Shown: piece by piece, positions 53,383 through 61,469 of the stretch
Layout: the number at the start of each line of letters is the position of its first letter
Position numbering within the stretch: the stretch's first letter is position 1
Assembly (NCBI RefSeq): GCF_014646095.1
Contig: NZ_BMMU01000007.1
Location: 76,722 to 140,721 of the forward strand
Source of the DNA: Streptomyces lacrimifluminis
GTDB lineage: Bacteria > Actinomycetota > Actinomycetes > Streptomycetales > Streptomycetaceae
DNA length: 64,000 bases
Reading direction: 5' to 3'
Made by a program: the position numbers and the translations under genes
Notes under the pieces: model-generated
Told to the model about the DNA's origin: nothing
Database searches by the model: none
Seen by the model: only the letters and a program-made list of their open reading frames with translations

Positions 53383-54510
53383 ATGCGAGATGCGCTCGAC
53401 GCCACCCCCTACGACGCCCTGCTCCTGCTCTCCTTCGGCGGCCCCGAGGGCCCGGACGACGTGGTTCCGTTCCTGGAGAACGTGACGCGTGGGCGGGGCA
53501 TCCCCAAGGAACGCCTCAAGGAGGTCGGACAGCACTACTTCCTGTTCGGCGGGGTCAGCCCGATCAACGACCAGAACCGCGCCCTTCTGGACGCCCTCCG
53601 CAAGGACTTCGCCGATCACGGTCTGGACCTGCCGGTCTACTGGGGCAACCGCAACTGGGCCCCCTATCTGACCGACACCCTGCGCGAGATGGTCCAGGAC
53701 GGCAGACGCCGCATCCTCGTCCTCGCCACCAGCGCGTACGCCTCGTACTCGGGCTGTCGCCAGTACCGCGAGAACCTCGCGGACTCCCTGGCCGCCCTGG
53801 AGGCCGAGGGCCTCGACCTGCCCGAGGTCGACAAGATGCGGCACTACTTCAACCACCCGGGCTTCCTGGAACCCATGACCGAGGGCGTGCTCACCTCCCT
53901 CGCCGACCTCCCCGAGGACGTCAGGGAGGGCGCACACCTCGCCTTCTCGACCCACTCCATCCCGACCGCGTCCGCCAACACCTCCGGGCCCGTCGAGGAC
54001 CACGGGGACGGCGGGGCCTACGTGAAGCAGCACCTGGACACCGCGCGGCTGATCGCCGACGCGGTGCGCGAACGGACCGGCGTCGAGCACCCCTGGCGGC
54101 TCGTCTACCAGTCGCGCTCCGGAGCCCCGCACATCCCGTGGCTCGAGCCCGACATCTGCGACCACCTGGAGGAGCTGCACGGCGCCGGTGTCCCGGCCGT
54201 CGTGATCGCGCCGATCGGGTTCGTGTCGGACCACATGGAGGTCCTGTACGACCTCGACACGGAGGCCAGGGCGAAGGCGGAGGAGCTGGGCATGCCCATG
54301 CGCCGCTCCGCGACGGTGGGCGCCGACCCGCGCTTCGCCGCCGCGATCCGTGAGCTCGTCCTGGAGCGCGCCGCCACCGAGAGCGGCCAGGACGTCACGC
54401 CGTGCGCCCTGGGCGCTCTCGGCGCGACCCGGAACCTCTGCCCCGTGGGCTGCTGTCCGTCCCGTACCCCCAGGCCCGCCGCCGCGGGCGCCGACAGCCC
54501 GTACGCGTGA
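53383..54510 (+). CDS. hemH: Ferrochelatase, coproporphyrin-dependent type (HemH/CpfC)
   Basis: A 375-residue enzyme from ATG 53383. It starts [20 protein letters not shown] and includes [11 protein letters not shown] (active-site His), [16 protein letters not shown] and [16 protein letters not shown] (Glu ligand). Near the C-terminus LCPVGCC supplies cysteines of a [2Fe-2S] cluster, as in other actinobacterial ferrochelatases. In this group the substrate is coproporphyrin III. CAGGAT at 53370 may be a leaderless -10. The phosphatase-like gene follows with only eight bases between them, so the two form an operon. Confidence 0.94.
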   Translation: MRDALDATPYDALLLLSFGGPEGPDDVVPFLENVTRGRGIPKERLKEVGQHYFLFGGVSPINDQNRALLDALRKDFADHGLDLPVYWGNRNWAPYLTDTLREMVQDGRRRILVLATSAYASYSGCRQYRENLADSLAALEAEGLDLPEVDKMRHYFNHPGFLEPMTEGVLTSLADLPEDVREGAHLAFSTHSIPTASANTSGPVEDHGDGGAYVKQHLDTARLIADAVRERTGVEHPWRLVYQSRSGAPHIPWLEPDICDHLEELHGAGVPAVVIAPIGFVSDHMEVLYDLDTEARAKAEELGMPMRRSATVGADPRFAAAIRELVLERAATESGQDVTPCALGALGATRNLCPVGCCPSRTPRPAAAGADSPYA

Positions 54511-54518
54511 GGACCCCT

Positions 54519-55334
54519 GTGAGCGACCCCCTGCTGCCCGAACTGCTCCGGCTCGCCCAGGAGGCGGCCCTCCGCGCGGGAGAACTGCTGCGGGACGGAC
54601 GGCCGGCCGATCTCGCGGTCGCCGCCACCAAGTCCAGCCCGATCGACGTCGTCACGGAGATGGACATCGCGGCGGAGAAGCTGATCACCGACGTGATCTC
54701 CGACCACCGCCCGCAGGACGGTTTCCTCGGCGAGGAGGGTGCCTCCAGCGAGGGCAGCAGCGGCCTCCGCTGGATCATCGACCCGCTCGACGGCACGGTC
54801 AACTACCTGTATGGGCTGCCCACTTGGTCCGTGTCCATCGCGGCCGAGCAGGACGGCGAGCGCATCGTCGGCGTGGTCGCGGTGCCGATGCGTGGCGAGA
54901 CCTTCCACGCGGTGCGCGGCGGGGGAGCCTGGGCCACCGGAGCCTGGGAGGGCGAACGCCGGCTCGCCGTCCGCCCGGCCCCGCCGCTGGACCAGGCACT
55001 GGTGTCGACGGGATTCAACTACGTCGCCGAGGTCAAGGCCCACCAGGCCGAGGTGGCCCGGCAACTGATCCCCCTGCTGCGCGACATCCGGCGCGGCGGC
55101 TCGGCGGCGGTCGACCTGTGCGACGTGGCGGCGGGCCGCCTGGACGGCTACTACGAGCGCGGTCTCAACGCCTGGGACGTTGCCGCGGGCGACCTGATCG
55201 CCCGAGAGGCGGGCGCGCTGACCGGTGGACGCCCCGGAGAGCGCCCGTCACGCGATCTGACGGTCGCGGGCACCCCCGGGGTCTTCGAACCCCTCCAGCG
55301 CCTCCTGGAGGACTTCGGAGCCTGGCACGACTGA
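54519..55334 (+). CDS. Inositol-monophosphatase-family phosphatase
   Basis: A 271-residue metal-dependent phosphatase; GTG 54519 follows GAGGA, and an in-frame GTG at 54507 overlapping the ferrochelatase stop is an alternative. Motifs: VTEMDIAAEKLI, FLGEEG, WIIDPLDGTVNYLYG (catalytic Asp and Thr) and NAWDVAAGDLIAREAG. It hydrolyses inositol or histidinol phosphates or related esters; the exact substrate cannot be fixed. In mycobacteria a suhB gene lies near sigA, dut and the same DUF4193/3093/3710 genes, so this is the conserved neighbour. A terminator follows. Confidence 0.92.
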   Translation: MSDPLLPELLRLAQEAALRAGELLRDGRPADLAVAATKSSPIDVVTEMDIAAEKLITDVISDHRPQDGFLGEEGASSEGSSGLRWIIDPLDGTVNYLYGLPTWSVSIAAEQDGERIVGVVAVPMRGETFHAVRGGGAWATGAWEGERRLAVRPAPPLDQALVSTGFNYVAEVKAHQAEVARQLIPLLRDIRRGGSAAVDLCDVAAGRLDGYYERGLNAWDVAAGDLIAREAGALTGGRPGERPSRDLTVAGTPGVFEPLQRLLEDFGAWHD

Positions 55335-55475
55335 CGAGGGGCGACACCGATACCGGGGGACCCAACCATCAGTGAGGCAGCGGTGCGGGTCCACCGGGGC
55401 TCGCTGCCTTCGTGCCAACGGCCGCGAGAGATCCGACGCCGGCTTCGGCGCCCCGAAGGCGAACGAGCACAAAGA

Positions 55476-55516
55476 GGTGAGCCCCGGCACTGGATCGATG
55501 CCGGGGCTCCTCTTTT
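55476..55516. terminator. Terminator between the phosphatase-like gene and the small leftward gene
   Basis: GAGCCCCGGCA (55479-55489) pairs with TGCCGGGGCTC (55499-55509); the arm extends through AGG/CCT and is followed by CTTTTT, a typical intrinsic terminator. Confidence 0.87.
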
Positions 55517-55534
55517 TCTCTCCTGCGGACTGAT

Positions 55535-55708
55535 TCAGACGCTGGCCGCGCCGAGCTCCACGCCGTGTTCGGCGGCGAGACGGCGCAGCTCGTCGAGGTC
55601 GGCCTGTTCCACGTCGACGAGGAAGTCGTCGCCCTCGTCGCGAGCCCGCGTCAGGTCGGTCTCGGTTGCCCTTATGCGCTGCAGAAGTCCTGCGGTGAAT
55701 GCGTCCAT
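55535..55708 (-). CDS. Small conserved protein of 57 residues, function unknown
   Basis: Read leftward from ATG 55708, with GAGGGGG upstream. The protein is a single acidic helical unit: MDAFTAGLLQRIRATETDLT, RARDEGDDFLVDVEQADLDE, LRRLAAEHGVELGAASV. The frame remains open further upstream, but the extra 53 residues lack coding bias, so I use the internal ATG. Codon bias, ribosome site and terminator placement support a real gene. A heptad pattern suggests a coiled coil or helix-binding role. I know no function. Confidence 0.7.
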   Translation of the reverse strand: MDAFTAGLLQRIRATETDLTRARDEGDDFLVDVEQADLDELRRLAAEHGVELGAASV

Positions 55709-56141
55709 GCTGCGCCCCCTCGTCCTGGGTCGTGGGTCGATGGCACGGGGGTGTGCCGTTCGGAAGGGGCGATCACGTCTCCAACTGGGTGCCCGGCGTT
55801 GCCCTGCCGGGCGGCCACGGTGCCGGACACCCACGCCCGCTCTGCGGAAAGCGGTTCGATGTGCCACTAGGTCTCATGGCACACGCAGAGCGTGATCGCG
55901 GGGTGTAAAGCCGTCCTCCCCCCGGCCCCTGCGGAGGAAACCTCGGCCCACCAAGATTTCTTCCCCCGCTGTCGGCACGAGCGGCCCGGGGCGGCCGGGA
56001 AGCTGCCATGCGGTGATCGTCCGCGAGCCTCTTACAACCGGTTTACGGGCGAAAGCGGCAGGATGGAGGCCTGACCGCAGGACAAGTTTCCGCCAACGTG
56101 CCCTCCCGGCCCGCGGGCGACCCCGAGGAAGGACAAACGAC
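55709..56141. other. Divergent region upstream of cutR
   Basis: No gene is supported in these 433 bases. An inverted repeat TGTGCCA (55860-55866) with TGGCACA (55877-55883) has a 10-base loop. TAAAGC at 55906-55911 is a possible CutR-type hexamer if the TAAARC target I recall for CutR is right. The cutR ribosome site is GGAAGGA. Confidence 0.4.
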
Positions 56142-56795
56142 GTGCGCGTACTCGTCGTCGAGGACGAGCAACTGCTCGCCGATGCGGTGGCCACCGGACT
56201 GCGCCGGGAGGCCATGGCCGTCGACGTCGTGTACGACGGTGCGGCGGCCCTGGAACGCATCGGCGTCAATGACTACGACGTGGTCGTCCTCGACCGGGAC
56301 CTCCCGCTGGTGCACGGAGACGACGTCTGCCGCAAGATCGTCGAACTCGGCATGCCCACGCGCGTGTTGATGCTCACGGCTTCCGGGGATGTCAGCGACC
56401 GGGTCGAGGGGCTGGAGATCGGCGCCGACGACTACCTCCCCAAGCCCTTCGCCTTCAGCGAGCTGACGGCACGCGTGCGTGCCCTCGGCCGGCGTACGAG
56501 CCTGCCGCTGCCGCCCGTTCTGGAACGCGCCGGGATCAAGCTCGACCCGAACCGCCGGGAGGTCTTCCGCGAGGGCAAGGAAGTCCAGCTCGCGCCAAAG
56601 GAGTTCGCCGTCCTGGAGGTGCTGCTGCGCAGCGAGGGCGCGGTCGTCTCCGCCGAGCAGCTCCTGGAGAAGGCCTGGGACGAGAACACCGACCCGTTCA
56701 CCAACGTCGTCCGGGTGACCGTGATGACCCTGCGCCGCAAGCTGGGCGAGCCGCCTGTGATCGTCACCGTGCCGGGTTCCGGCTACCGGATCTGA
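56142..56795 (+). CDS. cutR: OmpR-family response regulator CutR
   Basis: A 217-residue regulator from GTG 56142, the same length as CutR. The receiver has VVEDEQ, the phospho-Asp in YDVVVLDRDLPLVHGDD, the Thr in LMLTASGD and Lys in DYLPKPFAF. The C-terminal winged helix contains VQLAPKEFAVLEVLLRSEGA and RVTVMTLRRKLGEPPVIVTV. It is cotranscribed with cutS, six bases apart. CutRS was the first two-component system described in Streptomyces and influences antibiotic production; more recent work links it to extracellular redox and protein-folding quality. The identification is by sequence and order. Confidence 0.92.
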   Translation: MRVLVVEDEQLLADAVATGLRREAMAVDVVYDGAAALERIGVNDYDVVVLDRDLPLVHGDDVCRKIVELGMPTRVLMLTASGDVSDRVEGLEIGADDYLPKPFAFSELTARVRALGRRTSLPLPPVLERAGIKLDPNRREVFREGKEVQLAPKEFAVLEVLLRSEGAVVSAEQLLEKAWDENTDPFTNVVRVTVMTLRRKLGEPPVIVTVPGSGYRI

Positions 56796-56801
56796 TATCC
56801 G

Positions 56802-58052
56802 ATGGCCACGACACCCGCGCCCCCGCAGGCGCCTCCGAAGCCCACCTGGGACCCGAGGAAGCCGCAGCAGCTGCCCCTGCCCTGGCTGCGCCCGACCATC
56901 CGCATACGCCTCACGCTGCTGTACGGCGGCATGTTCCTGATCGCGGGCATCCTGCTGCTGTCGATCATCTACCTGCTGGCCGCGCAGGCAATCCGTGAGG
57001 GTAGCGGCAGCCAGTCCTTCCAGATCAGCAGCAGCAGCAACATCAAGATCACCAGTGACACGTGCCCGGTGCTGAACGTCGCGACCACCGACGAGGAGCG
57101 CACCGCCGCCCTCAAGGCATGCGGCGACGCCCTGCGCCAGCACGCACTGGACGGCCTGCTCAGCCGCTCGCTGCTCACGCTGCTGGGTCTCGCCGTGATC
57201 GCCTTCGCCTTCGGCTACGCGATGGCCGGCCGGGTCCTGACCCCGCTCGGCCGGATCACCCGCACCGCCCGTGCGGTGGCCGGCTCGGACCTGTCCCGCC
57301 GGATCGAGCTGGACGGCCCCGACGACGAGCTGAAGGAACTGGCGGACACCCTCGACGACATGCTGGAGCGTCTCCAGCGGGCCTTCACCGCCCAGCAGAG
57401 GTTCGTCGGCAACGCCTCCCACGAGCTGCGAACGCCGCTGGCGATCAATCGCACGCTCCTGGAGGTGCACCTGTCCGACCCGGCGGCGCCGCCGGAGCTC
57501 CAGCAGCTCGGCAAGACCCTGCTGGCCACCAACGAGCGCAGCGAGCAGCTCGTCGAGGGACTGCTGCTGCTCGCCCGCAGCGACAACCAGATCGTCGAGC
57601 GCAAACCGGTCGACCTCGCCGAGGTCGCCGAACAGGCGGTCGACCAGACGCATGCCGAGGCCGAGGCCAAGGGCGTCGAGTTCCGCGGGAAGCGCGATCC
57701 CGCGGTCGTCCAGGGCAACGGTGTACTGCTGGAGCGGATCGCGCTGAACCTCGTACAGAACGCGGTGCGGTACAACGTGCCGGAGGGCGGCTGGGTCGAG
57801 GTGACCACGGCGGTCCAGCACGGGCAGGCGGTACTGCTCGTCTCGAACACAGGTCCCGTGGTCCCCGCGTACGAGATCGACAACCTCTTCGAGCCCTTCA
57901 GGCGGCTGCGTACGGAGCGTACGGGCAGTGACAAGGGTGTGGGCCTCGGACTGTCGATCGCGCGCTCTGTGGCGCGCGCTCACTGCGGCCACATCTCGGC
58001 CCTGCCGCGTGAGGGAGGTGGACTCGTGATGCGAGTGGCCCTGCCGATCTGA
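56802..58052 (+). CDS. cutS: Sensor histidine kinase CutS
   Basis: A 416-residue kinase. After a Pro-rich 30-residue head come one membrane helix (about 38-61) and a short extracytoplasmic sensor with two cysteines, C88 (TSDTCPVL) and C107 (LKACGDAL). Then follow a second helix (LLTLLGLAVIAFAFGYAMA), HAMP and the phosphorylated His in VGNASHELRTPLAINRTLLE. The ATPase has NLVQNAVRYN and GLGLSIARSVAR. The paired cysteines fit a thiol-disulfide sensor, as proposed for CutS. It lies six bases after cutR. Confidence 0.92.
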   Translation: MATTPAPPQAPPKPTWDPRKPQQLPLPWLRPTIRIRLTLLYGGMFLIAGILLLSIIYLLAAQAIREGSGSQSFQISSSSNIKITSDTCPVLNVATTDEERTAALKACGDALRQHALDGLLSRSLLTLLGLAVIAFAFGYAMAGRVLTPLGRITRTARAVAGSDLSRRIELDGPDDELKELADTLDDMLERLQRAFTAQQRFVGNASHELRTPLAINRTLLEVHLSDPAAPPELQQLGKTLLATNERSEQLVEGLLLLARSDNQIVERKPVDLAEVAEQAVDQTHAEAEAKGVEFRGKRDPAVVQGNGVLLERIALNLVQNAVRYNVPEGGWVEVTTAVQHGQAVLLVSNTGPVVPAYEIDNLFEPFRRLRTERTGSDKGVGLGLSIARSVARAHCGHISALPREGGGLVMRVALPI

Positions 58053-58124
58053 GATCATGTCGCCGACACGCGAGGATGTTCGCTTTGCGCGGAATTTCCG
58101 GGGTACCCTCCCGGCGACCTCATG

Positions 58125-58138
58125 TGTGATCGATCACA
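58125..58138. promoter_or_regulatory. Perfect palindrome downstream of cutS
   Basis: TGTGATCGATCACA is a perfect 14-base palindrome, 73 bases after the cutS stop and 110 bases before the DUF4193 promoter. It resembles half-sites of CRP/FNR-type proteins but with a shorter spacer. Confidence 0.4.
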
Positions 58139-58188
58139 AGGGCGAATTTACGGCCATCCACTCTCCGTGATTGGGCAAGTCATCGTAA

Positions 58189-58208
58189 GGCCCGGTAGAT
58201 CCGGGTTT
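58189..58208 (+). terminator. Short terminator-like hairpin after cutS
   Basis: CCCGG (58191-58195) and CCGGG (58201-58205) enclose TAGAT and are followed by TTTT. The stem is only five bases, so termination is plausible but weak. Confidence 0.4.
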
Positions 58209-58248
58209 TCGGGGGTCTTGATCACGGGAAGTACACGGTGGGGGCCTT

Positions 58249-58277
58249 TTGAGTATGGCATTCGGACCGTGTACGGT
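58249..58277 (+). promoter_or_regulatory. Promoter of the DUF4193 gene with overlapping operator
   Basis: TTGAGT (58249-58254), a 17-base spacer and TACGGT (58272-58277) form a good HrdB-type promoter. The palindrome GGACCGT-GT-ACGGTCC (58264-58279) covers the -10, and GTACACGGT (58231-58239) repeats its complement upstream of the -35. The predicted leader is about 160 bases. Confidence 0.6.
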
Positions 58278-58445
58278 CCCGATCGCCATCCATGCTGATC
58301 TCTCTCAAGGGGGTCGGTTGGGTGTCGATTGAGTAACAGACCTTGATGTGAGGCAAAATCTCCGCCTCAGGTCGGGCACAAGTCCGGCCTCTCACGCGTT
58401 ACCTGCGCTGAGACACCGCAGACACCCAGAGGGGGAGAGCGCGAC

Positions 58446-58742
58446 ATGGCAACGGATTACGACACCCCACGCAAGACCGACGACGACGTCGACTCGGACA
58501 GCCTTGAAGAACTGAAGGCCAGGAGGAACGACAAGTCGACTTCCTCCGTGGACGTCGACGAGTTCGAGGCCGCCGAGGGCCTCGAACTGCCCGGAGCGGA
58601 CCTCTCGAACGAGGAGTTGGCCGTCCGGGTGCTGCCCAAGCAGCAGGACGAGTTCACTTGCATGACCTGCTTCCTGGTGCACCACCGCAGTCAGCTGGCC
58701 CGCGAGAAGAACGGTCAGCCGATCTGCCGCGACTGCGACTGA
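58446..58742 (+). CDS. DUF4193 zinc-ribbon-type protein
   Basis: A 98-residue acidic protein with GGGGGAGAG before ATG 58446. The first 45 residues are Asp/Lys-rich. The conserved part is ALSNEEL-like (GADLSNEELAVRVLPKQQDE) followed by FTCMTCFLVHHRSQLA and ICRDCD, a CxxC...CxxC zinc site. DUF4193 is universal in actinobacteria and in mycobacteria lies near sigA and dut. Its function is not established; binding to RNA polymerase or nucleic acid is a guess. It has an unusually elaborate upstream region. Confidence 0.92.
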   Translation: MATDYDTPRKTDDDVDSDSLEELKARRNDKSTSSVDVDEFEAAEGLELPGADLSNEELAVRVLPKQQDEFTCMTCFLVHHRSQLAREKNGQPICRDCD

Positions 58743-58755
58743 GGCGGGGTCGGCC

Positions 58756-59679
58756 GTGACTGGCTCGACCCCTCCTTGGAAGCGCCGCTTCCCCATGCGG
58801 GGAGCGGACCAGGGGCCGCAGAACGGCCCTCATGGTGTGCGTGACGACGAGCGGGGCTCATCCGATACAGGATCGGCCTCGCTCGAACCGGCCGCCGGGC
58901 CGGCCGACCACGGGGATGACCTCCCGGTGCCGGCCGAGCCTTCCGCACCCGTCACCGGGGGACGGGCGGCCACGATCCGGAACAAGGCCAGGGAAGGCGT
59001 CCGCAAGGGCGGCAGCCGCGCACGGGCAGGCCTGGCGTATCTCACCGACCGGATCATCGAGATCGCCCCGCGTATCCCCGTACGCGACCTCGCCACCCTC
59101 CGCCGACAGTTCCCGGGTCTCGGTCCCGAGCAGCTCGCGGACAAGCTCGTCGCGGGCGCCGCGAGCGCGACGGCGACCGTCGGCGCGGGCATCGGGGCGG
59201 CGGCGATGATGCCGGTGCCACCGGCCATGCCGACCGAGCTGGCCGCCGAGATCACCGGTGTGGCCGCGATCGAGCTGAAAATGATCGCCGAGCTGCACGA
59301 GGTCTACGGTGCACGTCCGCCCGGCAACCTGAAGCAGCGCAGTACCGCGTACCTCAACTCGTGGTCGGGTGAGCGCGGGATCGACGTGACGAAGCCGTCG
59401 ACGATCAACTCGGCCCTCGGGGGCCAGATGAAGCGCGAACTGCGCCAGCAGATCATGAAGCGGATGATCCGGGACCTGCCCAACCTGTTGCCGTTCATGG
59501 TGGGAGCCGCCGTCGGCGCGGTCATGAACAGGCGCGACACGAGAAAGCTCGCGGACCGCATCCGCAAGGACCTGCGCAAGTTCCAGGTTCCCTGGGACCA
59601 ACTCCCGGAACTGGCCCCGCTGGAGCCCCCCACGGACGCGCTGAGCCTCGGGGACGGGCCGAAGGAACTCGGGACGTAA
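58756..59679 (+). CDS. Unrecognised protein with a central hydrophobic Gly/Ala segment
   Basis: A 307-residue protein starting at GTG 58756, 13 bases after the DUF4193 stop, so likely cotranscribed. Residues 1-75 are disordered. Residues about 75-120 are basic (KAREGVRKGGSRARAGLAYL). Residues about 130-165 are a Gly/Ala-rich hydrophobic segment, SATATVGAGIGAAAMMPVPP and onward. A helical part follows with IKMIAELHEVYG-like sequence (ELKMIAELHEVYGARPPGN). A further hydrophobic stretch (NLLPFMVGAAVGAVMN) could insert in membrane. The pattern recalls EcsC-like proteins but I am not sure. Confidence 0.8.
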   Translation: MTGSTPPWKRRFPMRGADQGPQNGPHGVRDDERGSSDTGSASLEPAAGPADHGDDLPVPAEPSAPVTGGRAATIRNKAREGVRKGGSRARAGLAYLTDRIIEIAPRIPVRDLATLRRQFPGLGPEQLADKLVAGAASATATVGAGIGAAAMMPVPPAMPTELAAEITGVAAIELKMIAELHEVYGARPPGNLKQRSTAYLNSWSGERGIDVTKPSTINSALGGQMKRELRQQIMKRMIRDLPNLLPFMVGAAVGAVMNRRDTRKLADRIRKDLRKFQVPWDQLPELAPLEPPTDALSLGDGPKELGT

Positions 59680-59716
59680 GGGCTGCGGGGGGGCATGCCC
59701 GCCCCCGGACGCCGGT

Positions 59717-59742
59717 GCGGCGGGCAGGTCTTTGCCCGCCGC
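59717..59742. terminator. Terminator between convergent genes
   Basis: GCGGCGGGCA (59717-59726) pairs perfectly with TGCCCGCCGC (59733-59742) over a 6-base loop. Confidence 0.75.
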
Positions 59743-59788
59743 CGAAGAAGAATGTGCCGAGGCGCGCCGAGCCGCCGCGCCGGGCGGT

Positions 59789-60262
59789 TCAGCCCGCGTC
59801 GCGCGCAGCCGCCCGCGTCGACTCCAGTGCCGCCATCAGCTGTTCGGGCTCCCGCGTCGACAGATACAGGTACGGGGTGGGGTCCTCGGGGTCCGTCACC
59901 TGGACGCGCAGCGCCGTGGGGATGTAGGAGCGCAGGAGCATGAAGGCACGGGTGTCCGCCTTGTAGGTGCGCCAGGCGCGCGCCTCCTCCGCGTCCAGGA
60001 TCTCCGCCTCGCCCAGGGCCGCCACCGGGATCTTCGCCTCACCCGCGATCAGCGCGTCGCCCACGACCCGGATCCGGATCGAGCCGTACGAACTCGCCGC
60101 GACCGCGGCCACCGCGGTGCCGCCCACCAGGCCGCCGAGCAGGGGCAGCGTGCCGAACGGGAGGAGGATCAGGGCGAAGGAGACGCCGACCAGGAACGAG
60201 ATCAGCCACCAGGAGCGGGGGGCCGTGAGGCGTTCTTCGTACGGGGATGCGGAAAGCTGCAT
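59789..60262 (-). CDS. DUF3093 membrane protein
   Basis: A 157-residue protein from ATG 60262. After YEERLTAPRSWWLISFLVG come two adjacent membrane helices (FLVGVSFALILLPFG and LLGGLVGGTAVAAVAASSYG), then a soluble domain with IRIRVVGDALIAGEAKIPVA and YLYLSTREPEQLMAALES. This is the DUF3093 layout (Rv2698 in Mycobacterium tuberculosis). The function is unknown. It sits, as in mycobacteria, between DUF4193 and dut, though here it is on the opposite strand. Confidence 0.92.
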   Translation of the reverse strand: MQLSASPYEERLTAPRSWWLISFLVGVSFALILLPFGTLPLLGGLVGGTAVAAVAASSYGSIRIRVVGDALIAGEAKIPVAALGEAEILDAEEARAWRTYKADTRAFMLLRSYIPTALRVQVTDPEDPTPYLYLSTREPEQLMAALESTRAAARDAG

Positions 60263-60306
60263 GGAACCAAGCTTGGCATGGTGTCGGTCGGCGGCCGACT
60301 CGCGGG

Positions 60307-60323
60307 TAAGGTCTGCGGCTGTG
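60307..60323 (+). promoter_or_regulatory. Probable leaderless -10 element
   Basis: TAAGGT (60307-60312) lies eight bases before GTG 60321 with no ribosome site between. Confidence 0.4.
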
Positions 60324-60905
60324 AGTGGTACTTCCGCAGCTCTGAAGCCCCCCGCCGACGCCGTGGCGCCCGTGCGGCACCCGGACGCGCCCGCGCCCGG
60401 CGAGCTCCTGGGCGCCCACTACGAACAGTGTTTCGGGTGCGGCGGCGAGCAGGCCCACGGACTGCACCTCGCCGCCCGGGCCGGCGACGGTGTCAGTGTC
60501 ACCGCCGAATTCACCGTGCGGGAGGCCCACCAGGGCGCCCCCGGCCTCGCCCACGGCGGTGTGCTCGCCAGCGCGCTGGACGAGACACTCGGCTCGCTGA
60601 ACTGGCTGCTGCGCACCATCGCCGTGACCGGACGGCTGGAGACCGAGTTCGTCCGGCCCGTGCCCGTCGGCACCCTGCTGTACCTGGAGGCCGAGGTCAC
60701 GGCGGTGGCCCGGCGCAAGATCTACTCGACCGCCACCGGACGCATCGGCGGCCCCGACGGGCCTGTCGCGGTGCGCGCGGAGGCACTCTTCATCGAGGTC
60801 AGGGTCGAGCACTTCATCGACAACGGCCGCCCTGAGGAGATCCGGGCAGCCATGAGCGACCCGGACCAGGTCCGGCGTGCCCGCGCATTCGAGGTGAACC
60901 CGTGA
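60321..60905 (+). CDS. PaaI-family hotdog thioesterase
   Basis: A 194-residue protein. Residues about 55-165 form a hotdog fold with the hallmark GLAHGGVLASALDETLGSLN (His-Gly-Gly and the catalytic Asp/Glu region) and TGRLETEFVRPVPVGTLLYL. CFGCGGEQAHGLHL near residue 35 is a short Cys motif seen in this subgroup. It should cleave acyl-CoA or aryl-CoA thioesters. The stop overlaps the dut start by four bases, so it heads a dut operon with DUF3710. Confidence 0.88.
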   Translation: MSGTSAALKPPADAVAPVRHPDAPAPGELLGAHYEQCFGCGGEQAHGLHLAARAGDGVSVTAEFTVREAHQGAPGLAHGGVLASALDETLGSLNWLLRTIAVTGRLETEFVRPVPVGTLLYLEAEVTAVARRKIYSTATGRIGGPDGPVAVRAEALFIEVRVEHFIDNGRPEEIRAAMSDPDQVRRARAFEVNP

Positions 60906-61468
60906 GCCCCGCACCCGTGGGCCGTGAGCCCCTGGACGTCCTCATCCGACGCGTCGATCCGGACGTACCGCTTCCGGCGTACGCGCAGCCGGGCGACGCC
61001 GGAGCCGACCTGCGGACCACGGAGGGTTGCGAACTGGCGCCCGGGGAACGGGCTGTTCTGCCCACCGGGGTGTCTGTCGCTCTCCCGGACGGGTACGCGG
61101 CCTTCGTGCACCCTCGTTCGGGCCTGGCGGCCCGGTGCGGTGTCGCTCTGGTGAATGCCCCGGGGACGGTTGATGCCGGGTACCGTGGGGAGATCAAGGT
61201 GATCGTGGTGAATCTCGACCCGCACGAACCCGTGCGATTCGAGCGCTTCGACAGGATTGCCCAACTGGTCGTCCAGCAGGTCGAGAAGGTCCGCTTCCGG
61301 GAGGTCGCGGAACTTCCCGGCTCGGCGCGGGCCGAGGGGGGCTTCGGGTCCACCGGTGGTCACGCCTCGGTGGGCGGTGCGAGCGGTCACAGCGGTCAGG
61401 CCGCAGTAGGCGGCACAACGGGTGGGAATCGATACGCTTCGGTCGTAGCCGACCGGGAAGGACAGTGA
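60902..61468 (+). CDS. dut: dUTP diphosphatase
   Basis: A 188-residue trimeric dUTPase with all five motifs: GDAGADLRT, HPRSGLAARC, NAPGTVDAGYRGEIKV (catalytic Asp), ERFDRIAQLVV and AEGGFGSTGGH. It hydrolyses dUTP to dUMP and pyrophosphate, keeping uracil out of DNA and supplying thymidylate synthesis. A Gly/Ser-rich tail of about 35 residues follows motif 5. It overlaps the thioesterase gene by four bases (GTGA) and is one base from the DUF3710 gene. The position next to DUF3710 is conserved in mycobacteria. Confidence 0.96.
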   Translation: MSPAPVGREPLDVLIRRVDPDVPLPAYAQPGDAGADLRTTEGCELAPGERAVLPTGVSVALPDGYAAFVHPRSGLAARCGVALVNAPGTVDAGYRGEIKVIVVNLDPHEPVRFERFDRIAQLVVQQVEKVRFREVAELPGSARAEGGFGSTGGHASVGGASGHSGQAAVGGTTGGNRYASVVADREGQ

Positions 61469-61469
61469 C

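Noticed and set aside
58125..58138. TGTGATCGATCACA as a CRP site
   Set aside because: The spacer between TGTGA and TCACA is four rather than six bases and it does not fit the Streptomyces Crp pattern; it remains an unexplained palindrome.
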